Assembly (NCBI GenBank): GCA_964395715.1 | Contig: CAYNAU010000001.1 | Location: forward strand, 124,001 to 188,000 | Direction of reading: 5' to 3' | DNA: 64,000 nt | Origin: Porticoccus sp964395715 | GTDB taxonomy: Bacteria > Pseudomonadota > Gammaproteobacteria > Pseudomonadales > Porticoccaceae | Shown: one piece after another, positions 9,227-17,027 of the stretch | Numbering within the stretch: position 1 is the first letter of the stretch | How the letters are laid out: every line of letters starts with the position of its first letter | Notes under the pieces: generated by a model | What the model saw: only the letters and a program-made list of their open reading frames with translations | The model's database searches: none | Told to the model about the DNA's origin: nothing | Program-made: the position numbers and the translations under genes

Positions 9227-10276
9227 ATGACCCTGCTTCTGATTTATCTGGCTATTGCCATCGGCATTTCCTTCCTCTGCTCTGTACTGGAGGCTGTACT
9301 GCTGTCTATCACCCCGGCCTATGTCGAAAAGCTCCAGGCGTCCAACAGCCGGTCCGGCAAGGTGCTTGCCCGCATCAGGGAGCAACTGGACGAATCCATT
9401 TCTGCGATTCTCATTCTCAACACCTTTGCCCATACCATGGGCGCCGTGGGTGTTGGCTCACAGGCGGTACAGATCTACGGCGAGCGCTGGGAAACGCTTA
9501 TCGCCATTCTGCTCACGCTGGCCATTCTGTATTTCTCGGAAATCATCCCGAAAACCCTTGGTGCGACCTACTGGCGGAGACTGGCGATACCCTGTGCCTA
9601 TATGATTGGCTGGCTGTCGCGACTTGTTTACCCCCTGGTCTGGGCGTCGACCCGGCTGACTAAGCTGTTCAGCAGTGACCACGACCACGAAATCACCCGA
9701 GAGGAAATCATTGCTCTGGCAGCTCTGGGCAGAAAAGGCGGCAACCTGCTCAATCGGGAAAACGAATACGTCTCCAATGTGTTGCGCCTACGGGATATCA
9801 AAACCGAAGAAATTCTGACACCGCGCACCGTGACGCACGCCCTGCCGGAAACCATGAGCATCAGGGAAGCCCTGGATCAGCCCGGCACCCGGGAATTCAC
9901 GCGAATCCCGGTCTATGGCAAAAGCATAGACAATATCACCGGCAAGATATTTCGCCTCGACCTTTTTGATGCTGAGCGCGCCGGCAACTTGGACATGCCA
10001 CTATCAGAAATCGCCAAACCGATTCTTTCGGTTTCTGAAAAACTACCGGTTCAACAACTCCTGGATCTGTTTCTCAAACATAAGGCCCACCTGTTTCGCG
10101 TAGAAGACGAGTTTGGCCAGACAGCCGGTATCGTTACCCTTGAAGATGCCGTTGAAACCCTGCTTGGCCGGGAGATTATTGACGAAACTGACCAGGTGGC
10201 AGACCTGCAGGAACTGGCCAAAGACAAGTATCGCGAGCGTCTCCGGGATATAAAACTGCACCACAATGACGACTGA
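9227..10276 (+). CDS. CNNM transmembrane domain protein with CBS pair (hemolysin/CorB-like)
   Basis: An N-terminal CNNM/DUF21 membrane domain (residues ~1-160, with hydrophobic segments and the SEIIPKTLG signature) is followed by a CBS pair (~190-320, including TPRTV and GIVTLEDAVETLLG). Relatives act in Mg2+ or other divalent-cation transport. The C-terminal CorC_HlyC domain found in longer homologues is absent; the chain ends soon after the second CBS at 349 aa. It stands alone, just upstream of the arsenic cluster but separated from it by the arsR promoter region. Confidence 0.85.
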   Translation: MTLLLIYLAIAIGISFLCSVLEAVLLSITPAYVEKLQASNSRSGKVLARIREQLDESISAILILNTFAHTMGAVGVGSQAVQIYGERWETLIAILLTLAILYFSEIIPKTLGATYWRRLAIPCAYMIGWLSRLVYPLVWASTRLTKLFSSDHDHEITREEIIALAALGRKGGNLLNRENEYVSNVLRLRDIKTEEILTPRTVTHALPETMSIREALDQPGTREFTRIPVYGKSIDNITGKIFRLDLFDAERAGNLDMPLSEIAKPILSVSEKLPVQQLLDLFLKHKAHLFRVEDEFGQTAGIVTLEDAVETLLGREIIDETDQVADLQELAKDKYRERLRDIKLHHNDD

Positions 10277-10327
10277 CCGCCCCCGCCCGGCTTTGATCAT
10301 GAACACTCTTCGACGCGACCCACACCA

Positions 10328-10357
10328 TTGATGGCTCCACCTGATATCTGATATACC
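10328..10357 (+). promoter_or_regulatory. Candidate promoter of the arsR operon
   Basis: TTGATG (10328-10333), an 18-bp spacer and TATACC (10352-10357). The -10 box abuts the left half of the ArsR-type inverted repeat, so bound repressor would cover it. An alternative -10 (TATGAT, 10377-10382) lies in the right half. Confidence 0.4.
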
Positions 10358-10379
10358 ATATATACGATTTTTCAGATAT
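10344..10379. promoter_or_regulatory. Probable ArsR operator
   Basis: Perfect inverted repeat ATATCTGA (10344-10351) and TCAGATAT (10372-10379) with a 20-bp AT-rich centre, ending 37 bp before the arsR start codon. Position and symmetry fit the dimeric ArsR/SmtB family; binding itself is inferred. Confidence 0.55.
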
Positions 10380-10416
10380 GATGACATCATCAATGACTCA
10401 TGCTTCGGGAGACACG

Positions 10417-10761
10417 ATGGACCCTGTCCAGTTTTTCAAATGCCTAGCCGATGAAACCCGCCTGCGCTCCCTGATGTTGATCGAGCGCGAGGATGAGCTC
10501 TGTGTGTGTGAGCTCACCGCCGCCCTCGGGGAAAGCCAACCAAAAATTTCCCGCCACCTGGCACAACTGCGCCAGTGCGAATTACTGCAGGATCGCCGCC
10601 AGGGGCAGTGGGTTTTCTACCGCATCAATCCATCACTGCCCGACTGGGCCAGAACTTTACTGAGCGAAGCCAGCAGGGCGAACGGCGCATTTCTGGCGGA
10701 CAGCCTGGACAACCTCTGCCGCATGGGCGAACGCCCGGAGCGAATCCGGTCCTGCTGTTAA
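10417..10761 (+). CDS. arsR: Arsenic-responsive ArsR-family repressor
   Basis: Winged-helix repressor released from DNA by As(III). It shows the arsenic-binding motif ELCVCEL (Cys29 and Cys31) followed by the recognition helix region SQPKISRHLAQLR, as in E. coli ArsR. A second cysteine pair (SCC) ends the chain. I chose the ATG at 10417 because GGGAG sits 5 bases upstream; the ATG at 10378 falls inside the operator and has no Shine-Dalgarno. It is the first gene of the arsR-gapdh-arsJ run. Confidence 0.92.
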   Translation: MDPVQFFKCLADETRLRSLMLIEREDELCVCELTAALGESQPKISRHLAQLRQCELLQDRRQGQWVFYRINPSLPDWARTLLSEASRANGAFLADSLDNLCRMGERPERIRSCC

Positions 10762-10800
10762 CCCGAGGCAATCAACCCTGTAACCATTGAGGATTTTAGG

Positions 10801-11808
10801 ATGACCATCAAAGTTGGCATCAACGGTTTTGGCCGCATGGGCCGCCTGGCGCTGCGCGCCGCCTGGGATTGGGAGGAACTGGAGTTCATTCAGATCAACG
10901 ACCCCGCCGGGGATGCGACGACGCTGGCTCACCTGCTGACTTTCGATTCTGTCCACGGACGCTGGCACCATGAGGCCACAGCAGACGGCGAATATATGCT
11001 CATCGGCGAGCGCCGCATCCACTGCACACAGAATAAAGCCATCGGCGATACCGATTGGTCGCACTGCGATCTGGTGATCGAGGCCTCCGGCAAGATGAAA
11101 ACCAGTCAGACGTTACAAGCCTACCTGGACCAAGGGGTGAAACGCGTGGTGGTCACCGCCCCAGTGAAGGAAGAGGGCGTGCTGAATGTCGTAATGGGAG
11201 TCAACCACCACCTGTACGACAAGAAGCAACACCCCATCGCCACCGCCGCCTCCTGCACCACCAACTGCCTGGCACCGGTGGTGAAGGTTATTCACGAGCA
11301 CCTCGGCATCCGCCACGGCTCCATGACCACGATTCACGATCTGACCAACACCCAAACCATTCTCGATGCCGCGCACAAAGATCTGCGCCGGGCCCGCGCC
11401 TGCGGCATGAGCCTGATCCCTACCACCACTGGTTCAGCCACCGCCATTACGCATATTTTCCCGGAGCTGAAAGGCCGCCTTAACGGACACGCGGTGCGAG
11501 TACCGCTGGCCAACGCCTCCCTCACCGACTGTGTATTTGAGGTGGAAAAAGCCACCTCTGCCGAAGCCGTCAACCAACTTTTGAAAACCGCATCCGAGGG
11601 CGAACTAAAAGGCATTCTCGGCTATGAAGAGCGCCCGCTGGTGTCCATTGATTACAAGACGGACCCCCGCTCCAGCGTCATTGATGCCCTCTCCACCATG
11701 GTCGTGAACGGGACCCAGGTAAAAATCTATGCCTGGTACGACAACGAATGGGGCTATGCCAATCGCACCGTGGAACTGGCGCGACTGGTCGGAGTGCAGG
11801 ATCAGTAA
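10801..11808 (+). CDS. ArsJ-associated glyceraldehyde-3-phosphate dehydrogenase
   Basis: GAPDH paralogue that uses arsenate in place of phosphate to make 1-arseno-3-phosphoglycerate, the substrate for ArsJ export. The Rossmann start KVGINGFGRMGR and catalytic SCTTNC (Cys152) are intact. The usual HAYT segment reads HDLTNTQ, as in the ars-linked branch. 335 aa is normal length. Evidence for the specialised role is context: 39 bases after arsR and 5 bases before arsJ. AGG precedes the ATG. Confidence 0.92.
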   Translation: MTIKVGINGFGRMGRLALRAAWDWEELEFIQINDPAGDATTLAHLLTFDSVHGRWHHEATADGEYMLIGERRIHCTQNKAIGDTDWSHCDLVIEASGKMKTSQTLQAYLDQGVKRVVVTAPVKEEGVLNVVMGVNHHLYDKKQHPIATAASCTTNCLAPVVKVIHEHLGIRHGSMTTIHDLTNTQTILDAAHKDLRRARACGMSLIPTTTGSATAITHIFPELKGRLNGHAVRVPLANASLTDCVFEVEKATSAEAVNQLLKTASEGELKGILGYEERPLVSIDYKTDPRSSVIDALSTMVVNGTQVKIYAWYDNEWGYANRTVELARLVGVQDQ

Positions 11809-11813
11809 AGGAT

Positions 11814-13028
11814 ATGTCGCCCCTCGCCCGACTGACACCTGAGGTTCGCCAGTACCTGATCGTCACTGGCAACTATTGGGCGTTCACCCTTACCGATGGC
11901 GCCCTGCGAATGCTGGTGGTGCTGCATTTCCATGACCTCGGCTACAGCCCACTGCAGATCGCACTACTGTTCCTGTTTTACGAGTTCTTCGGCGTGGTCA
12001 CCAATCTGGTGGGAGGCTGGCTGGGGGCCAACATTGGCCTCAACCGCACCATGAACGTCGGCCTGCTGCTGCAGGTGATAGCGCTCGGCATGCTGCTGGT
12101 GCCGGCAAGTCTGCTCACCGTACCCTGGGTGATGGCCGCTCAGGCGCTATCGGGCATTGCCAAAGACCTCAACAAGATGAGCGCCAAAAGTGCCATCAAG
12201 TTGCTGGTACCAAAAGAGGCTTTCGGCACACTGTATCGATGGGTAGCTGTACTGACCGGCTCGAAAAATGCCCTCAAAGGTGCCGGCTTCTTTCTAGGCG
12301 GCTCTCTGCTTGCCCTGCTCGGCTTTCGCACCACCGTCGCCAGCATGGCGGTGGGGCTTGCCATGATCTGGCTGATGAGTGTGCTCACTCTCAGGAGCGA
12401 GCTGGGCGCGGCAACACAGAAACCGAAGTTTACCCAACTTTTCTCTCGCAGCGGGCCGATCAACTACCTTTCCACGGCCCGCCTGTGCCTGTTCGGCGCG
12501 CGGGATGTATGGTTCGTGGTAGCGTTGCCAGTGTACCTGTCGGCAGCTCTGGGTTGGAATCACTGGCAGGTGGGGAGTTTCCTGGCGCTGTGGGTGATCG
12601 GCTACGGCATCGTGCAGTCACTGGCGCCCCTGCTGACGGGTAGACGCCGCAATCAGGTACCGGATGGCCATACGGCTTTTGCCTGGGGATCACCGCTGAT
12701 CGTCGTGCCTGCACTCATCGCTCTGGCGCTAAGCTTTGACTGGCAGACAGACACGGCACTGATAGCAGGGCTAATGCTGTTTGGCGTGCTGTTCGCGATC
12801 AATTCCTCCCTGCACAGTTACCTGATCGTCAGCTATGCCCGGGAGGATGGCGTGTCCCTGGATGTGGGCTTTTATTACATGGCCAATGCCATGGGCCGTC
12901 TGCTGGGCACAGTGCTGTCCGGCTGGTTGTTTCAGGTCAGCGGGCTTGCCGCCTGCCTATGGGTATCGGCACTACTGATTGCCACCGCTGCGATCATCTC
13001 CCTGCGCCTGCCACGACACACATCCTGA
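11814..13028 (+). CDS. arsJ: ArsJ, major facilitator exporter of 1-arseno-3-phosphoglycerate
   Basis: Inner-membrane MFS protein of 404 aa that extrudes the unstable arsenylated glycerate made by the preceding GAPDH; the product then breaks down outside to arsenate. It has about twelve hydrophobic segments, with characteristic stretches GNYWAFTLTDGALRMLV and SGIAKDLNKMSAKSAIK. The ATG at 11814 is preceded by AAAGGA and lies 5 bases after the GAPDH stop, so the two are translationally coupled. No ArsB/Acr3 or ArsC is present, so this arsenate-efflux route appears self-standing here. Confidence 0.92.
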   Translation: MSPLARLTPEVRQYLIVTGNYWAFTLTDGALRMLVVLHFHDLGYSPLQIALLFLFYEFFGVVTNLVGGWLGANIGLNRTMNVGLLLQVIALGMLLVPASLLTVPWVMAAQALSGIAKDLNKMSAKSAIKLLVPKEAFGTLYRWVAVLTGSKNALKGAGFFLGGSLLALLGFRTTVASMAVGLAMIWLMSVLTLRSELGAATQKPKFTQLFSRSGPINYLSTARLCLFGARDVWFVVALPVYLSAALGWNHWQVGSFLALWVIGYGIVQSLAPLLTGRRRNQVPDGHTAFAWGSPLIVVPALIALALSFDWQTDTALIAGLMLFGVLFAINSSLHSYLIVSYAREDGVSLDVGFYYMANAMGRLLGTVLSGWLFQVSGLAACLWVSALLIATAAIISLRLPRHTS

Positions 13029-13171
13029 CCCATGGTGTGATGAATTGCGGCCGGGTGATCACTTCTATTAATCCGGGGTTTATACTCCCCAAAGTCCTGT
13101 TCCCGGTTTTGTAGCACCTGCCGCGCAACACCGGATAACAAAGCGTTCGAAACAGTTACTCAGGAGCAGCG

Positions 13172-14488
13172 ATGCAGAACCCATGGCGAAGTCTCTATCA
13201 GGAGAATCCGGCCCAAACGCGCCTGATACTGTTGATGATCAGCGGTTTTCTGGCGATCTATTTTTTACCCCTGGGTAGTAGCCGTTTTGACAACGCTCTG
13301 ATGGAAGGCTTTCGGCTGACCCAGTGGTATGCCCGGGAACACGTCATCTTGTGCCTGCTGCCGGCCTTTGTCATTGCCGGCGCCATGGCCGTCTATATCA
13401 GTCAGGGCGCCGTGATGCGCCACCTCGGGCCACAGGCATCAAAGCCGGTAGCATTCGCAGTAGCCTCCGTGTCCGGCTGTCTGCTCGCCGTCTGCTCCTG
13501 TACGGTACTGCCGCTATTCGGCGGCATCTACAAGCGTGGCGCCGGGCTTGGGGCCGCGATTGCCTTCCTTTATTCAGGACCGGCCATCAATGTCATGGCA
13601 GTGGTGGTCACAGCCAAGGTACTGGGTGCAGAACTGGGCATTGCCCGCGCCATAGGCGCCATCCTGTTTGCCCTGGTGATCGGTGCGATCATGCACCTGA
13701 TTTACCGTCGCGAAGAGGCTGCCCGCTCCGCTAACGGCAAAGGCTTTTCTGCCGGAGAGAGCGCACAATCACTGAGCGCCGTTATCACCTTCTTTTCGCT
13801 GCTGATTGGCATCCTGGTGTTTGCCAACTGGGCCACCGCAGACAACTCCACCTGGATGCTGGTTCACCAGTGGAAGTGGCAGATTACCGCACTGCTGGCG
13901 GTTGCCTTTGGCGCATTGCTGGTAAGACGCTGGAACTGGCCCGCCCGCCAACTGATCATCCTCGGCACTGTCATTGCGCTGCTGGTACTGCTGTTCCCCA
14001 CCACCCATGAGCTTCCATTCGCCACCGGCATCATTGGCCTGATGATGATGGCGACAGGACGCGACGAAGACCGGGAATGGGCAGCACAGAGCTGGGACTT
14101 CACCAAGCAAATTGTCCCCCTGCTGCTGGCGGGGGTATTTGTGGCGGGCCTGTTATTGGGCCGGCCCGGTTTCGAGGGACTGATCCCCTCCCACTGGGTC
14201 ACCGCGGCGGTCGGCGACAATGGCCTGATATCCACCCTGCTGGCATCGCTGCTGGGCGGGTTTATGTATTTTTCCACCCTGACGGAAGTCCCTATCGTGG
14301 AGGGCCTGATCGGCAACGGTATGGGCAAGGGACCCGCCCTGGCCCTGCTGCTCGCCGGGCCGGCTATTTCACTGCCGAATATGCTGGTAATTCGCAGCAT
14401 CATTGGTACCCAAAAAACGCTTATTTACTGCTCCCTGGTGGTGGTTATGGCCACAATCAGCGGCTTTCTCTACGGCAATTTTTTCTAG
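13172..14488 (+). CDS. PF03773-type permease (ArsP/DUF318-like)
   Basis: Polytopic inner-membrane permease of 438 aa with two hydrophobic repeat halves. It contains a CSC motif (Cys108 and Cys110, in VCSCTVLP) and a second-half counterpart (STLTEVPIVEGL). Related permeases export trivalent organoarsenicals (ArsP) or other thiophilic metals; the paired cysteines suit such a soft metal or metalloid. It lies 143 bp after arsJ, with its own possible promoter, and 11 bases before a thioredoxin-fold gene. The substrate is inferred from context; a Cu/Zn exporter role is the alternative. Confidence 0.75.
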   Translation: MQNPWRSLYQENPAQTRLILLMISGFLAIYFLPLGSSRFDNALMEGFRLTQWYAREHVILCLLPAFVIAGAMAVYISQGAVMRHLGPQASKPVAFAVASVSGCLLAVCSCTVLPLFGGIYKRGAGLGAAIAFLYSGPAINVMAVVVTAKVLGAELGIARAIGAILFALVIGAIMHLIYRREEAARSANGKGFSAGESAQSLSAVITFFSLLIGILVFANWATADNSTWMLVHQWKWQITALLAVAFGALLVRRWNWPARQLIILGTVIALLVLLFPTTHELPFATGIIGLMMMATGRDEDREWAAQSWDFTKQIVPLLLAGVFVAGLLLGRPGFEGLIPSHWVTAAVGDNGLISTLLASLLGGFMYFSTLTEVPIVEGLIGNGMGKGPALALLLAGPAISLPNMLVIRSIIGTQKTLIYCSLVVVMATISGFLYGNFF

Positions 14489-14499
14489 GAGTGACACTG

Positions 14500-14739
14500 A
14501 TGAAGCTGACGATCTACGGCAAAGGCTGCAGCAAATGTGAAAAACTACAGGAATACACCGAGTCTGCTGCCCAGACCCTGGGACTCGATTATCAGATGGA
14601 AAAAGTGACCGACATGAACCAGATCATTGACGCCGGGGTGATGCATACACCGGCGCTGGCCGTGGATGGCAAGATTGTTCTGGAAGGACGTATCGGCAGC
14701 ATTAATCAGATTATGGCATTACTGACGTCGGCAACCTGA
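14500..14739 (+). CDS. Small thioredoxin-fold protein (CxxC)
   Basis: 79-aa protein beginning MKLTIYGKGCSKCEKL, with a CxxC redox or metal motif at Cys10/Cys13 and a cis-Pro-like MHTPALAVDGK segment near residue 50, as in thioredoxin-fold miniproteins. It begins 11 bases after the permease stop and has GGAG upstream, so the two form an operon. Small proteins of this kind often accompany PF03773 permeases and may hand a thiophilic metal or reducing equivalents to them; that role is inferred. Confidence 0.8.
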   Translation: MKLTIYGKGCSKCEKLQEYTESAAQTLGLDYQMEKVTDMNQIIDAGVMHTPALAVDGKIVLEGRIGSINQIMALLTSAT

Positions 14740-14806
14740 CTAACGGAAACAGACACCATTCAAATGAGAGGGGGGCTGCATTTCTACCCACTTACCCATC
14801 GCCGAC

Positions 14807-15496
14807 CTAATCATCTCTGCGGGGCAACATCACCTGCTCAACAAAATGTGAGTTTGCCTGTTGAGGTACCCAGTTGGGCTTGGCCGCGAACCAGTGCTCA
14901 CGCTTCAGCCCCAACAAACGGTAAATCCCAACTGTCAGGTCTCGCTTGGTATTTTCAACAACTTCGTGGACATGGGCGTAGCTGAAAACACCGTGAATAA
15001 AGTGGTAAAGCAGCAATCCTGTCTGTTCCGCATCCACATCCACATCCTCTTCGAGGTAACCACCGGACTTCAGGGCATGCACCAGAGCGGCGTTATATTT
15101 CACCGCGTTACTGGAAAGCAGTTCCAGGGCCTCGATAACCTTTTCCTCATTACTGCCTATCTGTGCACCGGAAGTATAAAACGGACAACCGCGGATGCCT
15201 GCCTGATCATTGCCCAGCTTTGCCATGATGAGGAAGTGCAGTAGGTTTTCCAGTTGGACCAGCGGTGAGTTCAGGGGAGAAAAAACCGCATCGAGATCGT
15301 TTCTGATCACCTGCCAATAGTAGGCGGTAGCCTCACAAAACAGACTCGCCTTGGATTCAAAGTGGTGATAGAACGCACCCTTGGTCACACCGGCCTGTTT
15401 ACAAATCTCGTTGACACCAACACAGCTGTAATTGCTTTGCCAGATCAGTTCCAGGGCAATTTCCAACAGGCGTTCACGGGTATCAGGTACAGACAT
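14807..15496 (-). CDS. TetR-family repressor of the adjacent RND pump
   Basis: 229 aa with an N-terminal TetR helix-turn-helix (residues ~27-50, VNEICKQAGVTKGAFYHHF) and a ligand-binding C-terminal domain. I chose the ATG at 15496, directly before PDTRERLLEIA; the longer frame adds 30 residues unlike the family. It is divergent from the RND operon, and the pump promoter contains an ideal TetR-type palindrome. A second, imperfect dyad (AGTGA...TCACT, 15629-15645) lies nearer its own start and might serve autoregulation. The inducer is unknown. Confidence 0.88.
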   Translation of the reverse strand: MSVPDTRERLLEIALELIWQSNYSCVGVNEICKQAGVTKGAFYHHFESKASLFCEATAYYWQVIRNDLDAVFSPLNSPLVQLENLLHFLIMAKLGNDQAGIRGCPFYTSGAQIGSNEEKVIEALELLSSNAVKYNAALVHALKSGGYLEEDVDVDAEQTGLLLYHFIHGVFSYAHVHEVVENTKRDLTVGIYRLLGLKREHWFAAKPNWVPQQANSHFVEQVMLPRRDD

Positions 15497-15700
15497 AATG
15501 GCAAGTGTATTATCCAGAAAAGCTGGCCAAGTATAGATACCCAATGGTTTCTCAGGCAAGTCAAAAAGGTCCGCCTTACTCCACAAACCCGGTTATCGTC
15601 AGTCTACACAAGGCTTTTTGATAAAATAAGTGAACTTAACTCACTGTAATAAAATGAAAATTATCAATCACCTGCTACTCGTCAAAAATAACCCTCCCCA

Positions 15701-15730
15701 TTGACTAACATACCGACCGGTATGTATGCT
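15701..15730 (+). promoter_or_regulatory. RND operon promoter with embedded TetR operator
   Basis: TTGACT (15701-15706), 18-bp spacer, TATGCT (15725-15730). Between the boxes lies the palindrome ACATACC-GACC-GGTATGT (15708-15725), of the AcrR/TetR type. Bound repressor would block RNA polymerase directly. This explains why an ATG at 15726, inside the -10 box, cannot be the start of the next gene. Confidence 0.7.
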
Positions 15731-15809
15731 TGCCAATTCTGTTCTACAAACACTCCCATCTGCTGATCTCTGGCCATCACGATCCGCAGTTAGCGCGCAC
15801 GGAGCTCTC

Positions 15810-16991
15810 ATGAAAGACCTCGCCGACAACAAAGGATTTCGTCGCCCCCTATTAAGTGCTGCTGTCCTTTTCTCGCTGGCAGTTGGCGCCTATTACGCCC
15901 TCACGCCAAATAGCGGACACACCGACGACACAGCCAACCCCATGCCACCGCCCACGCACGTCGAGGTGGTAGAGCTGAAAGTAGAGCCGGTGCGACTGTG
16001 GACCCGTTTCTCGGGGCGACTGACGGCGGTGAATAGCGCCGAGGTCAAACCCCGGGTCAGCGGCGAAATTCAGCAGGTCCTGTTTGAGGACGGCCAACAG
16101 GTCCAACAGGGCGAAGTACTCTTTATTATCGACCCCCGGCCATTTGAAGCCGAAGTGCAACAGGCCCAGGCCCAGTTAACTTCTGCCCGATCACGGGCGA
16201 CCCTGGCCAGGGATGAACTGGAGCGTGCCCGAAAGCTGGTAGAACGCCAGTTGGTTTCCGAAAGTATTTTTGATGCCGCCAATAACGAATACCGGGTAGC
16301 AAATGCCAGCATTGAAGAGGCAGAAAGCGCCCTGGTAAAAGCGAAACTTGACCTGGAATATGCCCATATCAAGGCGCCATTTGCGGGCCTGATCAGTCGT
16401 GCCGAGTTGACCGTCGGCAATATTGTGGAAGCGGGTAGCAGCGCACCCGTGCTCGCCAACCTGGTTGCCAACCAGCAACTGTACGCAGAGTTCAATGTCG
16501 ACGAGCAGACTTATATCCGCTCCATGCGCCAAAGAGACCTTGTCGGCCAGATGCCCGTGCAATTAACACTGGCAGATGACGAGAAGGTCTACCGGGGGAA
16601 AATTCACGCCTTTGACAATCGCCTGGACATTTCCACCGGTACAATCCGGGCCAGGGCTATTTTTGAGAACACCGATGGTGCCCTGACTCCCGGGATGTAT
16701 GCCAACGTACACCTCGGTGCCCCTATGGAAACCAATGTCATGCTGTTGCCTACCCGGGCCATTGGGACCAACCAGGATAAAAAGTTCGTTTATATCGTGG
16801 ATGAGAACAACACCATCGGCTACCGGGAAGTGACCCTGGGAGAACATCACCAGGGACAACGGGTCATCGAAAGCGGTCCTGAGCCAGGAACCCTGGTGGT
16901 GGTCAACGGCCTCTCGCATATCCGCCCCGGCATGCCGGTTGAAGCTGAGCTTGTCAGTGCTTCAGACCCCACTGAACCCTCGGATCATTAA
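15810..16991 (+). CDS. RND efflux periplasmic adaptor (membrane fusion protein)
   Basis: 393-aa HlyD-type adaptor linking an RND pump to an outer-membrane channel. An N-terminal hydrophobic anchor (residues ~14-32) is followed by barrel-sandwich halves around a coiled-coil hairpin (the Ala/Gln/Glu-rich stretch ~100-170) and a beta-barrel. There is no lipobox Cys. The start is the ATG at 15810 with GGAG 5 bases upstream; longer frames start inside the promoter. It is followed after 36 bases by the RND transporter. Confidence 0.9.
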   Translation: MKDLADNKGFRRPLLSAAVLFSLAVGAYYALTPNSGHTDDTANPMPPPTHVEVVELKVEPVRLWTRFSGRLTAVNSAEVKPRVSGEIQQVLFEDGQQVQQGEVLFIIDPRPFEAEVQQAQAQLTSARSRATLARDELERARKLVERQLVSESIFDAANNEYRVANASIEEAESALVKAKLDLEYAHIKAPFAGLISRAELTVGNIVEAGSSAPVLANLVANQQLYAEFNVDEQTYIRSMRQRDLVGQMPVQLTLADDEKVYRGKIHAFDNRLDISTGTIRARAIFENTDGALTPGMYANVHLGAPMETNVMLLPTRAIGTNQDKKFVYIVDENNTIGYREVTLGEHHQGQRVIESGPEPGTLVVVNGLSHIRPGMPVEAELVSASDPTEPSDH

Positions 16992-17027
16992 ACCTGGAAC
17001 CGCCCCCGGCAGAGCTGAAGGATCACC

